A stretch of DNA of 64,000 nucleotides from Rhodoferax sp. BAB1. Its GTDB lineage: Bacteria; Pseudomonadota; Gammaproteobacteria; Burkholderiales; Burkholderiaceae_C. Of the stretch, positions 9,498-17,379 are shown in pieces. Each line of letters opens with the position of its first letter. Position 1 is the first letter of the stretch. The notes under the pieces are model-generated. The model worked only from the letters and a program-made list of their open reading frames with translations. It did no database searches and was not told where the DNA came from. Position numbers and translations under genes: made by a program. The stretch lies in assembly GCF_013334205.1 (NCBI RefSeq), contig NZ_CP054424.1, positions 454,001 through 518,000 on the forward strand. Reading direction: 5' to 3'.

Positions 9498-10041
9498 GTT
9501 CTTTGGCCTTGCTCGGTGCGCTTTGGGTTGAGGCTTGCGTTTTTGTCTGCGACAGCTGGTCTGCCCCCCACTCTCCCCCCCGCCCCTCTCTGCCCCCGCC
9601 GGGGCAGAGAGGGGAGCCTGGATTCGGTTGTTGGCGTTTTGGGGAGGCTTCTACGGCACGAACCGTCGCTACCGTGGTCTGGGCGCCAGCATTTCACGCC
9701 GGCGGTCGTAGTAAATGGCTGGGCTTTGGCGTGCCAACGACAGCGGCCGCTGCGCGGCCTGCTGTGAGCGAGACAGGAAAGGTGCGGGGCGTCTTTGTTT
9801 TTTGTCTCGTCACTGGCCGGCACAGCCGCCAGCCGTGGCGCACAGATGGCGGCGCGTTCTCTACGACCGTGGGCGTGCCAATCGGGGAGAGAAGAAGCGG
9901 TGGCGACGTGCCGCGCCATAGAAGCGTAACCGGCGCGAAGCAACCAAATCAAGGCCCCCCTCTCTACCCCGGCGGGGGTAGAGAGGGGCGGGGGGGAGAG
10001 TGGGGGGTTACAAAAGTGACTAAACACAAACCACCTCAAGT
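9498..10041. other. Long non-coding gap between iorA and iorB
   Basis: This 544-bp gap between two genes that normally abut contains the 444-bp fold-back element plus short flanks (66 bp on the iorB side, 34 bp on the iorA side). I see no coding sequence: the frames open across it are arbitrary and lack start signals. No target-site duplication is obvious at the element borders. Confidence 0.7.
9564..10007. mobile_element. 444-bp fold-back (MITE-like) element with 67-bp terminal inverted repeats
   Basis: The two ends, 9564-9630 and 9941-10007, are 67-bp inverted repeats with 62 of 67 positions identical and no gaps. Each arm contains its own perfect 14-bp hairpin (9583-9614 and 9957-9988). 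Outside the arms, the interior also pairs imperfectly with itself to the apex: GCTTCTA...CGTCGC at 9648-9670 mirrors 9903-9927, CGGTCGTAG near 9712 mirrors ACGACCG near 9862, and CGAGACA at 9769 mirrors TGTCTCG at 9803. The whole unit would fold into one long rod. It carries no transposase and sits inside the iorA-iorB transcription unit. Confidence 0.8.
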
Positions 10042-12207
10042 TCAAGCAGGTTGCAGCACGCGAACAACGCCACGGCGAACCGATGCAAGCAAGCGCTCAT
10101 ACCAGGAAGGGTTCTGCACCACCTCAGCCCGGTAGAAGGAAGGACACAAAGTCGCCGCATGCGCATTGGCCCCACACAGACCACACCCCACACACCCATC
10201 AATCACGGTAGCAACAGGATCCACCTTCAAAGGATCCGGGTTGTCCTTCAACGTCAAGGTCGGGCAACCCGAGAGCCGGATACAGGCATGGTCACCGTTG
10301 CAGACGTCCTCGTCCACACCGTATTTCACCCGCTCCACCCGCTTGCCCTTCTTCAGCAGACTGGCCAGCCAGGGCTTGATACGGCGCTGGCGTTCCAGCT
10401 GGCATTCACCCTCGGCGATGATGACCTTGAGGCCGTTGAAGTCGGAGGTGAAGGCGTCGATCAGGGTGCGGCGTACATGCTCCACCTCGTAGGTGGTGAC
10501 GGTGCGCAGCCACTGCACGCCCAGGCCCTTGAGGGTGGTCTCGATGGTCTGGTTGGTGTGGACCACGCTGGCGCGCTTGTCGATAGCCTCGTCCTTGGCT
10601 TCGTTGCCGGGGGTGGAGATGATGTCCTGCGTGCCGGTGGCCGAGGTGTAACCGTTCTTGAAGATCAGCAGCACGGCGTCGTCGCCGTTGAAGAGCGCGC
10701 TCTGCACGCCGGTCAGCAGGCCGTTGTGCCAGAAGCCGCCGTCGCCCATGACCGAGAGCACGCGCCGGTTCATCATGGGTGAGACACCCGCGCGGCTGGC
10801 CAGGCTCATGCCGTAACCCAGGATGGAGTGGCCGAAGGAGAAGGGCTCGAAGGTGGCCAGGGCGTGGCAGCCGATGTCGCCCGCGATGTGCACCTGGCCC
10901 ACCTGCTCCTGTGCGAGTTTGAGTGCCGAGAACACCGGGCGCTCCGGGCAGCCTATGCACATGCCCGGCGGACGGGCCGGCAGGGGCTGGCCGCTGTGTT
11001 TCGTGATCTCGGTGGCGATGGCGGCGCGGCGATCGCGGTTGCCCTGTAGCCAAGCGGGCACGATGGTCGGCAGCAGCTCGGAACGGTACTGGCGCAGGAA
11101 TTTCTCCAGGCCGCCGGCCATGACCTCGGCCGAGTACTCGCCAGCCAGGGCCAGCATGTCCTTGCCGTGCAGCGGGGTCTGGATGTCGGCACGGCGCAGC
11201 ATCGTGGCGAGTTCCTGCTCGATGTACTCGGGCTGGCCTTCTTCGACCATCAGCACGGCGCGTTTGCCGATGCAGAACTCGCTCAGTTCTTCGGGCACCA
11301 GGGGGTAGGTGACGTTGAGCACCAGCAGCGGGATGTCGGTCTGGCCAAAGGCATCGGCCAGGCCGAACTGCTGCAGGGTGCGGATCAGGGTGTTGTACAG
11401 GCCGCCCTGCACCACGATGCCCAGGTCGCTGTGTTTGCCGGCGAACAATTCGTTCAGCTTGTGCTCGCGGATGTACTGGCGCGCGGCCGGAACGCGTTGT
11501 TCGCTCTTGAGTTTCTCGTGGCGGAAGGTCACGGGAGGATGCGCCAGTCGCTCGTAGTTGAAGCTGGCGGGTTCTTCCATCAGGTCGCGCGTGGACACCC
11601 TGGAGATGCGGTTGTCCTTGGCCTGGAAGCTGCCGCGCACGTGGCAGGCGCGGATGCGCAGCTCCAGGATTGCCGGCATATTGGAGGCCTCGGACAGGGC
11701 GAACCCATGCTCCACCATGTCGACCATACGGCCCAGGTCGGGCCGCGGGTCGAGCAGCACCATGCCGGACTTGAGCGCGTAGGCGTGGGTGCGCTCCTGG
11801 ATCACGCTGGCGCCCTCGCCATAGTCCTCGCCCACGACGATGAGCACACCACCCGTGACGCCGGGGGACGAGAGATTGGACAGGGCATCGGCCGCCACGT
11901 TGGTGCCGACGATGGACTTCCAGGTCACGGCGCCGCGCAGCGGGTAGTGGATGGAGGCGCCCAGCATGGCGGCGGCCGAGGCTTCGTTGGAGCAGGCCTC
12001 GACGTGCACGCCGAGCTGGTCCATATAGGGCTTGGCCTGCACCATGACGTCGAGCAGATGCGAAACCGGCGCGCCCTGGTAACCACCCACATAGGCCACG
12101 CCGGACTGCAGCAGGCCCTTGGTGATGGCCAGGATGCCCTCGCCATGAAAGGTCTGGCCCTGGCCCAGCGCCAGGGACTTGATCTCCTGGCTGAATGAAA
12201 CTTCCAC
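10042..12207 (-). CDS. iorA: Indolepyruvate oxidoreductase alpha subunit (ThDP, Fe-S)
   Basis: A 721-residue fused 2-oxoacid oxidoreductase subunit. Residues about 1-330 are the pyrimidine-binding and transketolase-C-like part. CIGCPERP near residue 415 and the ThDP motif GDGGFWHNGLLTG near 475 mark the PP-binding part. The C-terminal ferredoxin region (about 630-705) has CVGCGLC...LCP for one 4Fe-4S cluster, while the preceding motif has only three cysteines spaced C-x5-C-x5-CP. That differs from the canonical CxxCxxC and may hold an altered cluster. Role: CoA- and ferredoxin-dependent oxidation of arylpyruvates. A LysR gene is divergent upstream; iorB follows beyond the fold-back element. 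Confidence 0.92.
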   Translation of the reverse strand: MEVSFSQEIKSLALGQGQTFHGEGILAITKGLLQSGVAYVGGYQGAPVSHLLDVMVQAKPYMDQLGVHVEACSNEASAAAMLGASIHYPLRGAVTWKSIVGTNVAADALSNLSSPGVTGGVLIVVGEDYGEGASVIQERTHAYALKSGMVLLDPRPDLGRMVDMVEHGFALSEASNMPAILELRIRACHVRGSFQAKDNRISRVSTRDLMEEPASFNYERLAHPPVTFRHEKLKSEQRVPAARQYIREHKLNELFAGKHSDLGIVVQGGLYNTLIRTLQQFGLADAFGQTDIPLLVLNVTYPLVPEELSEFCIGKRAVLMVEEGQPEYIEQELATMLRRADIQTPLHGKDMLALAGEYSAEVMAGGLEKFLRQYRSELLPTIVPAWLQGNRDRRAAIATEITKHSGQPLPARPPGMCIGCPERPVFSALKLAQEQVGQVHIAGDIGCHALATFEPFSFGHSILGYGMSLASRAGVSPMMNRRVLSVMGDGGFWHNGLLTGVQSALFNGDDAVLLIFKNGYTSATGTQDIISTPGNEAKDEAIDKRASVVHTNQTIETTLKGLGVQWLRTVTTYEVEHVRRTLIDAFTSDFNGLKVIIAEGECQLERQRRIKPWLASLLKKGKRVERVKYGVDEDVCNGDHACIRLSGCPTLTLKDNPDPLKVDPVATVIDGCVGCGLCGANAHAATLCPSFYRAEVVQNPSWYERLLASVRRGVVRVLQPA

Positions 12208-12301
12208 GTGTCTTCCTCGGTGTTTTTAGGTGCAGCCGGCTAGTGTCCTTGCTCGGGGCCCATTCATCAATAAAATAACGTCACTATCGATTATTAGATA
12301 T

Positions 12302-13210
12302 ATGCATATCAAGGACCTGGACCTCAACCTGCTGCGCGTGTTCGATGCGGTCTACCGCGCGCGCAAGGTCGGCCGGGCCGCCGAGATGCTGGACCTGACG
12401 CAGCCGGCGGTGAGCCAGAGCCTGACCCGCCTGCGCCTGCTGCTGAACGACCCGCTGTTCATGCGTGTGGGCGGCGGCGTGCAGCCCACGCCGCGCGCCG
12501 CGCGCCTGGCGCCGGCCGTACGCAGTGCCCTGGGCCTGCTGGAGCAGGCCCTGGGTGAGGCGGCGCAGTTCGACCCGCAACGCTCGCACAAGACCTTCCG
12601 TATCCACATGAGCGACATCGGCGAGGGCCGTTTCCTGCCCGACCTCATGGTGGCGCTGCGCGAGCGCGCGCCCGGCGTGCGCATCGAGACCCTGCCCGTG
12701 CCCGCCGCCAGCATGGCCGACGCGCTGGACAGCGGGCAGGTGGACTTCGCCTTCGGTTTCCTGCCCACCGTCAAGGACACGCAGCGTGTGCAGCTGCTGC
12801 AGGATCGCTACATCGTCATGCTGCGCGCCGGCCACCCCTTTGCCGCGGCCGCACGCCGGCGCAAGGGCAAGACGCTGCTGGATTCCCTGCATGAGCTGGA
12901 GTTCGTGGCCGGGCGCACCCATTCGGACACGCTGCGTATCCTGCAGCTGCTCAAGCTGGAAGACCGCATCCGCCTGACGGCCGAGCACTTCATGGTGCTG
13001 CCGGCCATCGTGGGCGCCACCGACCTGGCCGTGGTGATGCCGCGCAACATTGCCCAGGGTTTTGCGGCCAGTGGCGGCTACACCCTGATCGAGCCGCCTT
13101 TTCCCCTGCGCGACTTCACGGTGTCCCTGCACTGGAGCCGCCGTTTCGAGACCGACCCGGCCAACCGCTGGCTGCGCGAGACCCTGGTTGAGCTGTTTTC
13201 TGTCCCTTGA
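12302..13210 (+). CDS. LysR-family regulator, divergent from iorA
   Basis: A 302-residue LysR protein beginning MHIKDLDLNLLRVFDAVYRARKV (segment around residues 1-20), typical of NahR/NodD-type members. The helix-turn-helix GRAAEMLDLTQPAVSQSLTR spans about residues 25-44, and the effector domain runs about 90-295. I chose the MHIKDLDL start because the family usually begins there; an upstream in-frame start adds 24 residues without homology. The 94-bp intergenic stretch to iorA is A+T-rich and should hold both promoters. NodD/NahR-type regulators often sense aromatic compounds, which fits an arylpyruvate enzyme, but the ligand is inferred. Confidence 0.9.
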   Translation: MHIKDLDLNLLRVFDAVYRARKVGRAAEMLDLTQPAVSQSLTRLRLLLNDPLFMRVGGGVQPTPRAARLAPAVRSALGLLEQALGEAAQFDPQRSHKTFRIHMSDIGEGRFLPDLMVALRERAPGVRIETLPVPAASMADALDSGQVDFAFGFLPTVKDTQRVQLLQDRYIVMLRAGHPFAAAARRRKGKTLLDSLHELEFVAGRTHSDTLRILQLLKLEDRIRLTAEHFMVLPAIVGATDLAVVMPRNIAQGFAASGGYTLIEPPFPLRDFTVSLHWSRRFETDPANRWLRETLVELFSVP

Positions 13211-13261
13211 GCCCCCTTGTCCCGCCTGCCTACAATCCCCGCATTCCCAGGAAAAACCACC

Positions 13262-13837
13262 ATGAGCATCAAGAGCGACAAATGGATCCGCCGCATGGCC
13301 GAGCAGCACGGCATGATCGAACCCTTCGAGCCGGGCCAGATCCGGCAGGACGCCGCCGGCAACAAGATCGTGAGCTACGGCACCAGCAGCTATGGCTACG
13401 ACATCCGCTGCGCGCCCGAGTTCAAGGTCTTCACCAACATCTACAGCACGGTGGTGGACCCGAAGAACTTCGACGAAAAGAGCTTCGTGGACATCGAGAG
13501 CGACGTCTGCGTCATTCCGCCCAACAGCTTCGCGCTGGCACGCACCATGGAGTACTTCCGCATCCCGCGCAACGTGCTGACCATCTGCCTGGGCAAGAGC
13601 ACCTACGCGCGCTGCGGCATCATCGTCAACGTCACCCCCTTCGAGCCCGAGTGGGAAGGTTATGTGACCCTGGAGTTCTCCAACACCACCCCGCTGCCGG
13701 CCAAGATCTACGCCGGCGAGGGCTGCGCCCAGGTGCTGTTCTTCGAGAGCGACAAGGACGATGTCTGCGAGACCAGCTACAAGGACCGCGGCGGCAAGTA
13801 CCAGGGCCAGCGTGGCGTGACGCTGCCGAAAACGTGA
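13262..13837 (+). CDS. dcd: dCTP deaminase
   Basis: A 191-residue trimeric deaminase that converts dCTP to dUTP for thymidylate synthesis. It has the [15 protein letters not shown] segment near residues 40-54, the [16 protein letters not shown] region and the [20 protein letters not shown] core around residue 135, where the catalytic glutamate is expected, then [11 protein letters not shown]. Length equals the family norm. The start [19 protein letters not shown] is canonical; an upstream in-frame start is rejected. It lies 51 bp after the LysR gene on the same strand. Downstream the base composition changes abruptly at about 13850. Confidence 0.97.
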   Translation: MSIKSDKWIRRMAEQHGMIEPFEPGQIRQDAAGNKIVSYGTSSYGYDIRCAPEFKVFTNIYSTVVDPKNFDEKSFVDIESDVCVIPPNSFALARTMEYFRIPRNVLTICLGKSTYARCGIIVNVTPFEPEWEGYVTLEFSNTTPLPAKIYAGEGCAQVLFFESDKDDVCETSYKDRGGKYQGQRGVTLPKT

Positions 13838-13899
13838 TTCGTTCTAGCTGAACGGGTTGCCCAAGATGGGTCGGATCAGAGCAACTTAAGGGAGGACGA

Positions 13900-14859
13900 A
13901 TGATTATCGGAATCCATTTGCTGCTTGCGCTCGGTCTATTTTTCTTAATTAATTGGATAGGACGGCATTCCCATTCGCTTGGCTACATCAGCCTTGGGAT
14001 ATTTGTTCAGAGAGACGAAGCGCCAGCATTCAATCTTGCGTTGAGGTTGCTGGGGCCTCTCGTATTCTTAACAATTGTGGCTGCGCTACTCTACAGCGCC
14101 AGACTTGACGACTATGTGCAAGATATTTGGCACGTCTCGGTCTATTACTTCATTGGACGAGCCACTTTCAACGTTCTGATGGGGCGTTTTCTCCTGATTA
14201 ACTGGTTTCGGGAGGCCGTAATAGGTGGCGTGTGTATATCTGGCTCCTGGGTCTTATACGACGCCGTTATCAGGCACAAGGAGACGTTACTGCCGGATTT
14301 AACAACCGCAACGAATGAGCTATGGGTCATTGTTGGGGTATTCGTTTACGCCGTACTGAATAAGGTTGATACCGGGACAACTGGAGCAGCGGCCAGAAAG
14401 CAACGATTCCTTAAGAAACGATTTTTCGACCTCAAGGAGAAATACGCAACGACTATCAAAGAGTCATTCCCTGATGATCTTTCCCAATTGCTAGGGATGA
14501 CGATACTTCTTTATGAGTCATTTAACCGGCCGTGGCTGGCTCAGAAATTGGAGCATATGGTGTTCCCGTATTGGGGAAGAAGCTTGGGCCCAATGCAAGT
14601 GACGACTAAAAAACGTATCAATGATATGGAAAGCGTGCGCTTGGGCTTTGAGCGCGTCGTTTCAAGCTATCGCAATTGGCTTGAGGAGACAAAGCAAAGT
14701 AAGCCTGACCTTTACGAAGACAATTACTGGCTCCGAGGGCATCTGGCTCGAAAGGTCGCGGCCGACTACAACAAAGATGATCGGTATGCCGCCGATATTG
14801 ATGAGCTAAGCAGAATTATCACGAAGCTTTTTTATCCGGAGCTTCTGAAGAACGACTAG
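13900..14859 (+). CDS. Membrane protein with lysozyme-like (SLT) motifs, probably acquired
   Basis: A 319-residue protein in clearly A+T-richer DNA with different codon use (many TTA, ATA, AAA). Four hydrophobic segments occur at about residues 3-20, 48-66, 103-122 and 139-156. The soluble C-terminal half has three motifs in the order seen in lytic transglycosylases: YESFNRP with Glu206, LGPMQV at 229-234, and DYNKDDRY at 289-296 (compare E, G-L-M-Q and Y-N of the SLT fold). I infer a membrane-anchored lysozyme-like domain. It has a strong site, GGGAGGACGA, before ATG. Its stop codon interlocks with that of the convergent cyclodeaminase gene (shared CTAG). I do not recognise a named family; a role in phage or competitor defence is possible but unproven. 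Confidence 0.72.
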   Translation: MIIGIHLLLALGLFFLINWIGRHSHSLGYISLGIFVQRDEAPAFNLALRLLGPLVFLTIVAALLYSARLDDYVQDIWHVSVYYFIGRATFNVLMGRFLLINWFREAVIGGVCISGSWVLYDAVIRHKETLLPDLTTATNELWVIVGVFVYAVLNKVDTGTTGAAARKQRFLKKRFFDLKEKYATTIKESFPDDLSQLLGMTILLYESFNRPWLAQKLEHMVFPYWGRSLGPMQVTTKKRINDMESVRLGFERVVSSYRNWLEETKQSKPDLYEDNYWLRGHLARKVAADYNKDDRYAADIDELSRIITKLFYPELLKND

Positions 14860-15761
14860 AGAATGGAGACTCTGGCCGCCGCCAGATCCCAGCCGGCCCA
14901 GCCGCAGCTCTTGAACAACACCGGCCCGGGCGGCCGGTTTTTCTTTTCCCGCAGCACCTCCTGCAGCGTGCCAAAGCGTGTCACGTCCAGCCGGGCCTGC
15001 AGCAGGTCGCCGGCCTCGTGGTCGGCATCGCGGGTGTCCACCACCACCGTTCCGAGCTCCGCCAGGTGGCGGCACAGTTCGGGTGCCAGTTCCACCATGT
15101 GCGGCGTGAAGGCGCCAACGGCGGCGATGAAGGCGTCGGGTCGCGGCTCGGCCCTCAGCACCACACCGCTGGCCGGGGTGCAGGTCACGACCAGGGGGCA
15201 ATCAGCCAGGGCGGCGTTGGGGTTGGTGACCACTTCGGCCTGCAGCCCCAGCGTGCGGGCATGGGTGGCCAGGGCTTCGGCGCTGGCGGTGCTGCGCGAG
15301 GCGATCCGCACCTCTTGCACACCCAGTCCGGCGGCAAAAGCTTCCAGATGGGCCTTCCCTTGCACGCCGGCGCCGATGATGAGCAGCGGCCCGTCCGGAT
15401 TCGGTGCCAGGGTCTGCGCTGCCAGCAGGGAGACCGCGGCCGTGCGCCGGGCCGTGACCGTGGGGCCGTCCAGCACCAGGCGGCGTTCGCCGGTGGCGAT
15501 GTCGAACACCACCACGTCGCCCTGGATGGCGGGGCGGCCGGTGCCGGCGTTGGCCGGGGTGTAGCTGATCAGCTTGGTGATGGCAATGCGCCCGTCCAGC
15601 GCCGGCATCACGAAGAGACTGCCGCCTCCGGGCAGGGGTTGGACCAGCCGCGCGGGGACCTGGACGGCCGGGTCGCGCAGCAGCGCCGCGATTTCGGCCG
15701 CCAGGGCCGGGTAGGGCAGGCGTTCGGCGGTCCGGGTCGGGCAAAGCAGGGTCTCGGGCAT
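14856..15761 (-). CDS. Ornithine cyclodeaminase/mu-crystallin-family reductase
   Basis: A 301-residue protein of the ornithine cyclodeaminase/mu-crystallin family. ITKLISYTPANAGTGRPAIQ near residues 60-80 contains the substrate-side lysine, TARRTAAVSLLAA follows, and LLIIGAGVQGKAHLEAFAAG near residue 125 is the NAD(P) Rossmann loop. Several members from this lineage are delta-1-pyrroline-2-carboxylate (or piperideine-2-carboxylate) reductases rather than true cyclodeaminases, and the absence of a clear ornithine-binding Asp favours that reading, though I cannot be certain. Start taken at MPETLLCPTRTAER. The extreme C-terminus overlaps the acquired upstream-strand gene by 4 bp. Confidence 0.82.
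   Translation of the reverse strand: MPETLLCPTRTAERLPYPALAAEIAALLRDPAVQVPARLVQPLPGGGSLFVMPALDGRIAITKLISYTPANAGTGRPAIQGDVVVFDIATGERRLVLDGPTVTARRTAAVSLLAAQTLAPNPDGPLLIIGAGVQGKAHLEAFAAGLGVQEVRIASRSTASAEALATHARTLGLQAEVVTNPNAALADCPLVVTCTPASGVVLRAEPRPDAFIAAVGAFTPHMVELAPELCRHLAELGTVVVDTRDADHEAGDLLQARLDVTRFGTLQEVLREKKNRPPGPVLFKSCGWAGWDLAAARVSIL
14920..14948 (+). terminator. Terminator-like hairpin on the plus strand inside the cyclodeaminase gene
   Basis: ACCGGCC, a 5-nt loop and GGCCGGT form a 7-bp stem followed by TTTTCTTTT on the plus strand, 61 bp after the stop codon of the acquired gene at 13900. It is inside the coding part of the convergent gene (residues NRPPGPVLFK), so it may be coincidental. 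It would nevertheless work as the terminator of the plus-strand transcript. Confidence 0.45.
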
Positions 15762-15906
15762 AGGCAGGCACTGTAGCCGCGGACCCGGGCCCCAGGACGG
15801 GATATCAGGGATAATACGGGTCTGCCCAAATTTCGGGCACGAGGGCCGGTTCAGAGCGGGCCCCAGCGCAGGCCGTCGCGTCGACGGCAATCTTTCCCGA
15901 GACCCG

Positions 15907-17373
15907 ATGACTCCTGATTCCCCCGAAGCCGTACCCCAACGTTATGCCGATCTGACCCTGGCCGAGCCCCTGCGGCGTGCCGTGGCCGACATGGGCTATG
16001 AGTTCATGACCCCGATCCAGGCCCAGGCCATCCCCGTGGTGCTGGAAGGTCGTGACGTGATGGGCGCCGCCCAGACCGGCACTGGCAAGACCGCCGCCTT
16101 CTCCCTGCCCCTGCTGCAGCGCCTGCTGAAACACGAAAACAGCTCCACCTCACCGGCCCGCCATCCCGTGCGTGCCCTGGTGCTGCTGCCCACACGCGAA
16201 CTGGCCGACCAGGTGGCCCAGCAGGTCAAGATGTACGCCAAGTACACCAATCTGCGCAGCACCGTGGTCTTCGGCGGCATGGACATGAAACCCCAGACCC
16301 TGGAGCTCAAAAAGGGTGTGGAAGTGCTGGTGGCCACGCCCGGCCGCCTGCTGGACCACATCGAGGCCAAGAACGCCGTGCTCAACCAAGTCGAGTACGT
16401 GGTGCTGGACGAGGCCGACCGCATGCTGGACATCGGTTTCCTGCCGGACCTGCAGCGCATCCTGTCCTACCTGCCCAAACAGCGCACCACCTTGCTGTTC
16501 TCGGCCACCTTCTCGCCCGAGATCAAGCGCCTGGCCGGCAGCTACCTGCAGGACCCGGTGACCATCGAGGTGGCGCGTTCCAACGCCACGGCCTCCACCG
16601 TGGAGCAGCATTTCTACAGCGTGGGTGACGACGACAAGCGCCACGCCCTGCACCAGATCCTGCGCCAGCGCGGCATGAAGCAGGCCTTCGTCTTCGTGAA
16701 CAGCAAGCTGGGCTGTGCCCGCCTGGCGCGTTCGCTGGAGCGCGAGGGCCTCAAGACCACGGCGCTGCACGGTGACAAGAGCCAGGACGAGCGCCTGAAG
16801 GCGCTGGAGTCCTTCAAGAAGGGCGAGGTTGATCTGCTGGTGTGTACCGATGTGGCCGCGCGCGGCCTGGACATCAAGGACGTGCCGGCGGTGTTCAACT
16901 TCGACGTGCCCTTCAACGCCGAGGACTACGTGCACCGCATCGGCCGCACCGGCCGTGCCGGCGCCTCGGGCCTGGCGGTGAGTTTTGTCTCGCCCAAGGA
17001 CACCCGCCTGGTGGCCGACATCGAGAAGCTGATCAAGACCAAGATCGAGCTGGAGCCCGTCGAGTACGACGAGGACAAACCCGATATCCGTCGCCAGGGC
17101 CGTTTCAACGAAGGCCGGCGCCTGTACGAGCAGACCGAAGAGCGTATCGAGCCGCGCGGTGAGCGCCGCTCCGCCCCGCGCGAGAGCCGTCGCCCGTCGG
17201 CCCCTCCGCAGGACCCCTTCTTCAACCAGCCCTACCAAAGCACGGAGGCTGCGGCCGAACCGGCGCCGTGGGAAGCGGTGGCCAAGCCGGCCGGCCGTGT
17301 GGTGTCGGCCAATATCCGGCCCAAGCGCAAGGTGGCGGCGCTGTTCAACAAGACCGAAGAAACCTCCAGCTGA
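15907..17373 (+). CDS. DEAD-box RNA helicase, RhlE-like clade
   Basis: A 488-residue ATP-dependent RNA helicase. The Q motif (FMTPIQAQAIP) is near residue 35 and Walker A (AQTGTGKT) near residue 56. It then has [15 protein letters not shown], the DEAD box ([10 protein letters not shown] near 168), SAT, and the C-terminal helicase motifs TDVAARGLD and [10 protein letters not shown] (near 345). The last 110 residues are Arg/Pro-rich and probably bind RNA. It should remodel structured RNA in ribosome assembly or mRNA decay. A second family member lies at 59427-61085, so paralogues coexist. It converges with apaH with only 6 bp between stop codons. Confidence 0.93.
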   Translation: MTPDSPEAVPQRYADLTLAEPLRRAVADMGYEFMTPIQAQAIPVVLEGRDVMGAAQTGTGKTAAFSLPLLQRLLKHENSSTSPARHPVRALVLLPTRELADQVAQQVKMYAKYTNLRSTVVFGGMDMKPQTLELKKGVEVLVATPGRLLDHIEAKNAVLNQVEYVVLDEADRMLDIGFLPDLQRILSYLPKQRTTLLFSATFSPEIKRLAGSYLQDPVTIEVARSNATASTVEQHFYSVGDDDKRHALHQILRQRGMKQAFVFVNSKLGCARLARSLEREGLKTTALHGDKSQDERLKALESFKKGEVDLLVCTDVAARGLDIKDVPAVFNFDVPFNAEDYVHRIGRTGRAGASGLAVSFVSPKDTRLVADIEKLIKTKIELEPVEYDEDKPDIRRQGRFNEGRRLYEQTEERIEPRGERRSAPRESRRPSAPPQDPFFNQPYQSTEAAAEPAPWEAVAKPAGRVVSANIRPKRKVAALFNKTEETSS

Positions 17374-17379
17374 GGCAAC

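Noticed and set aside
9479-10135. A 218-residue frame across the fold-back element
   Set aside because: It reads through both inverted arms and has no start signal or similarity; the palindrome explains the open frame.
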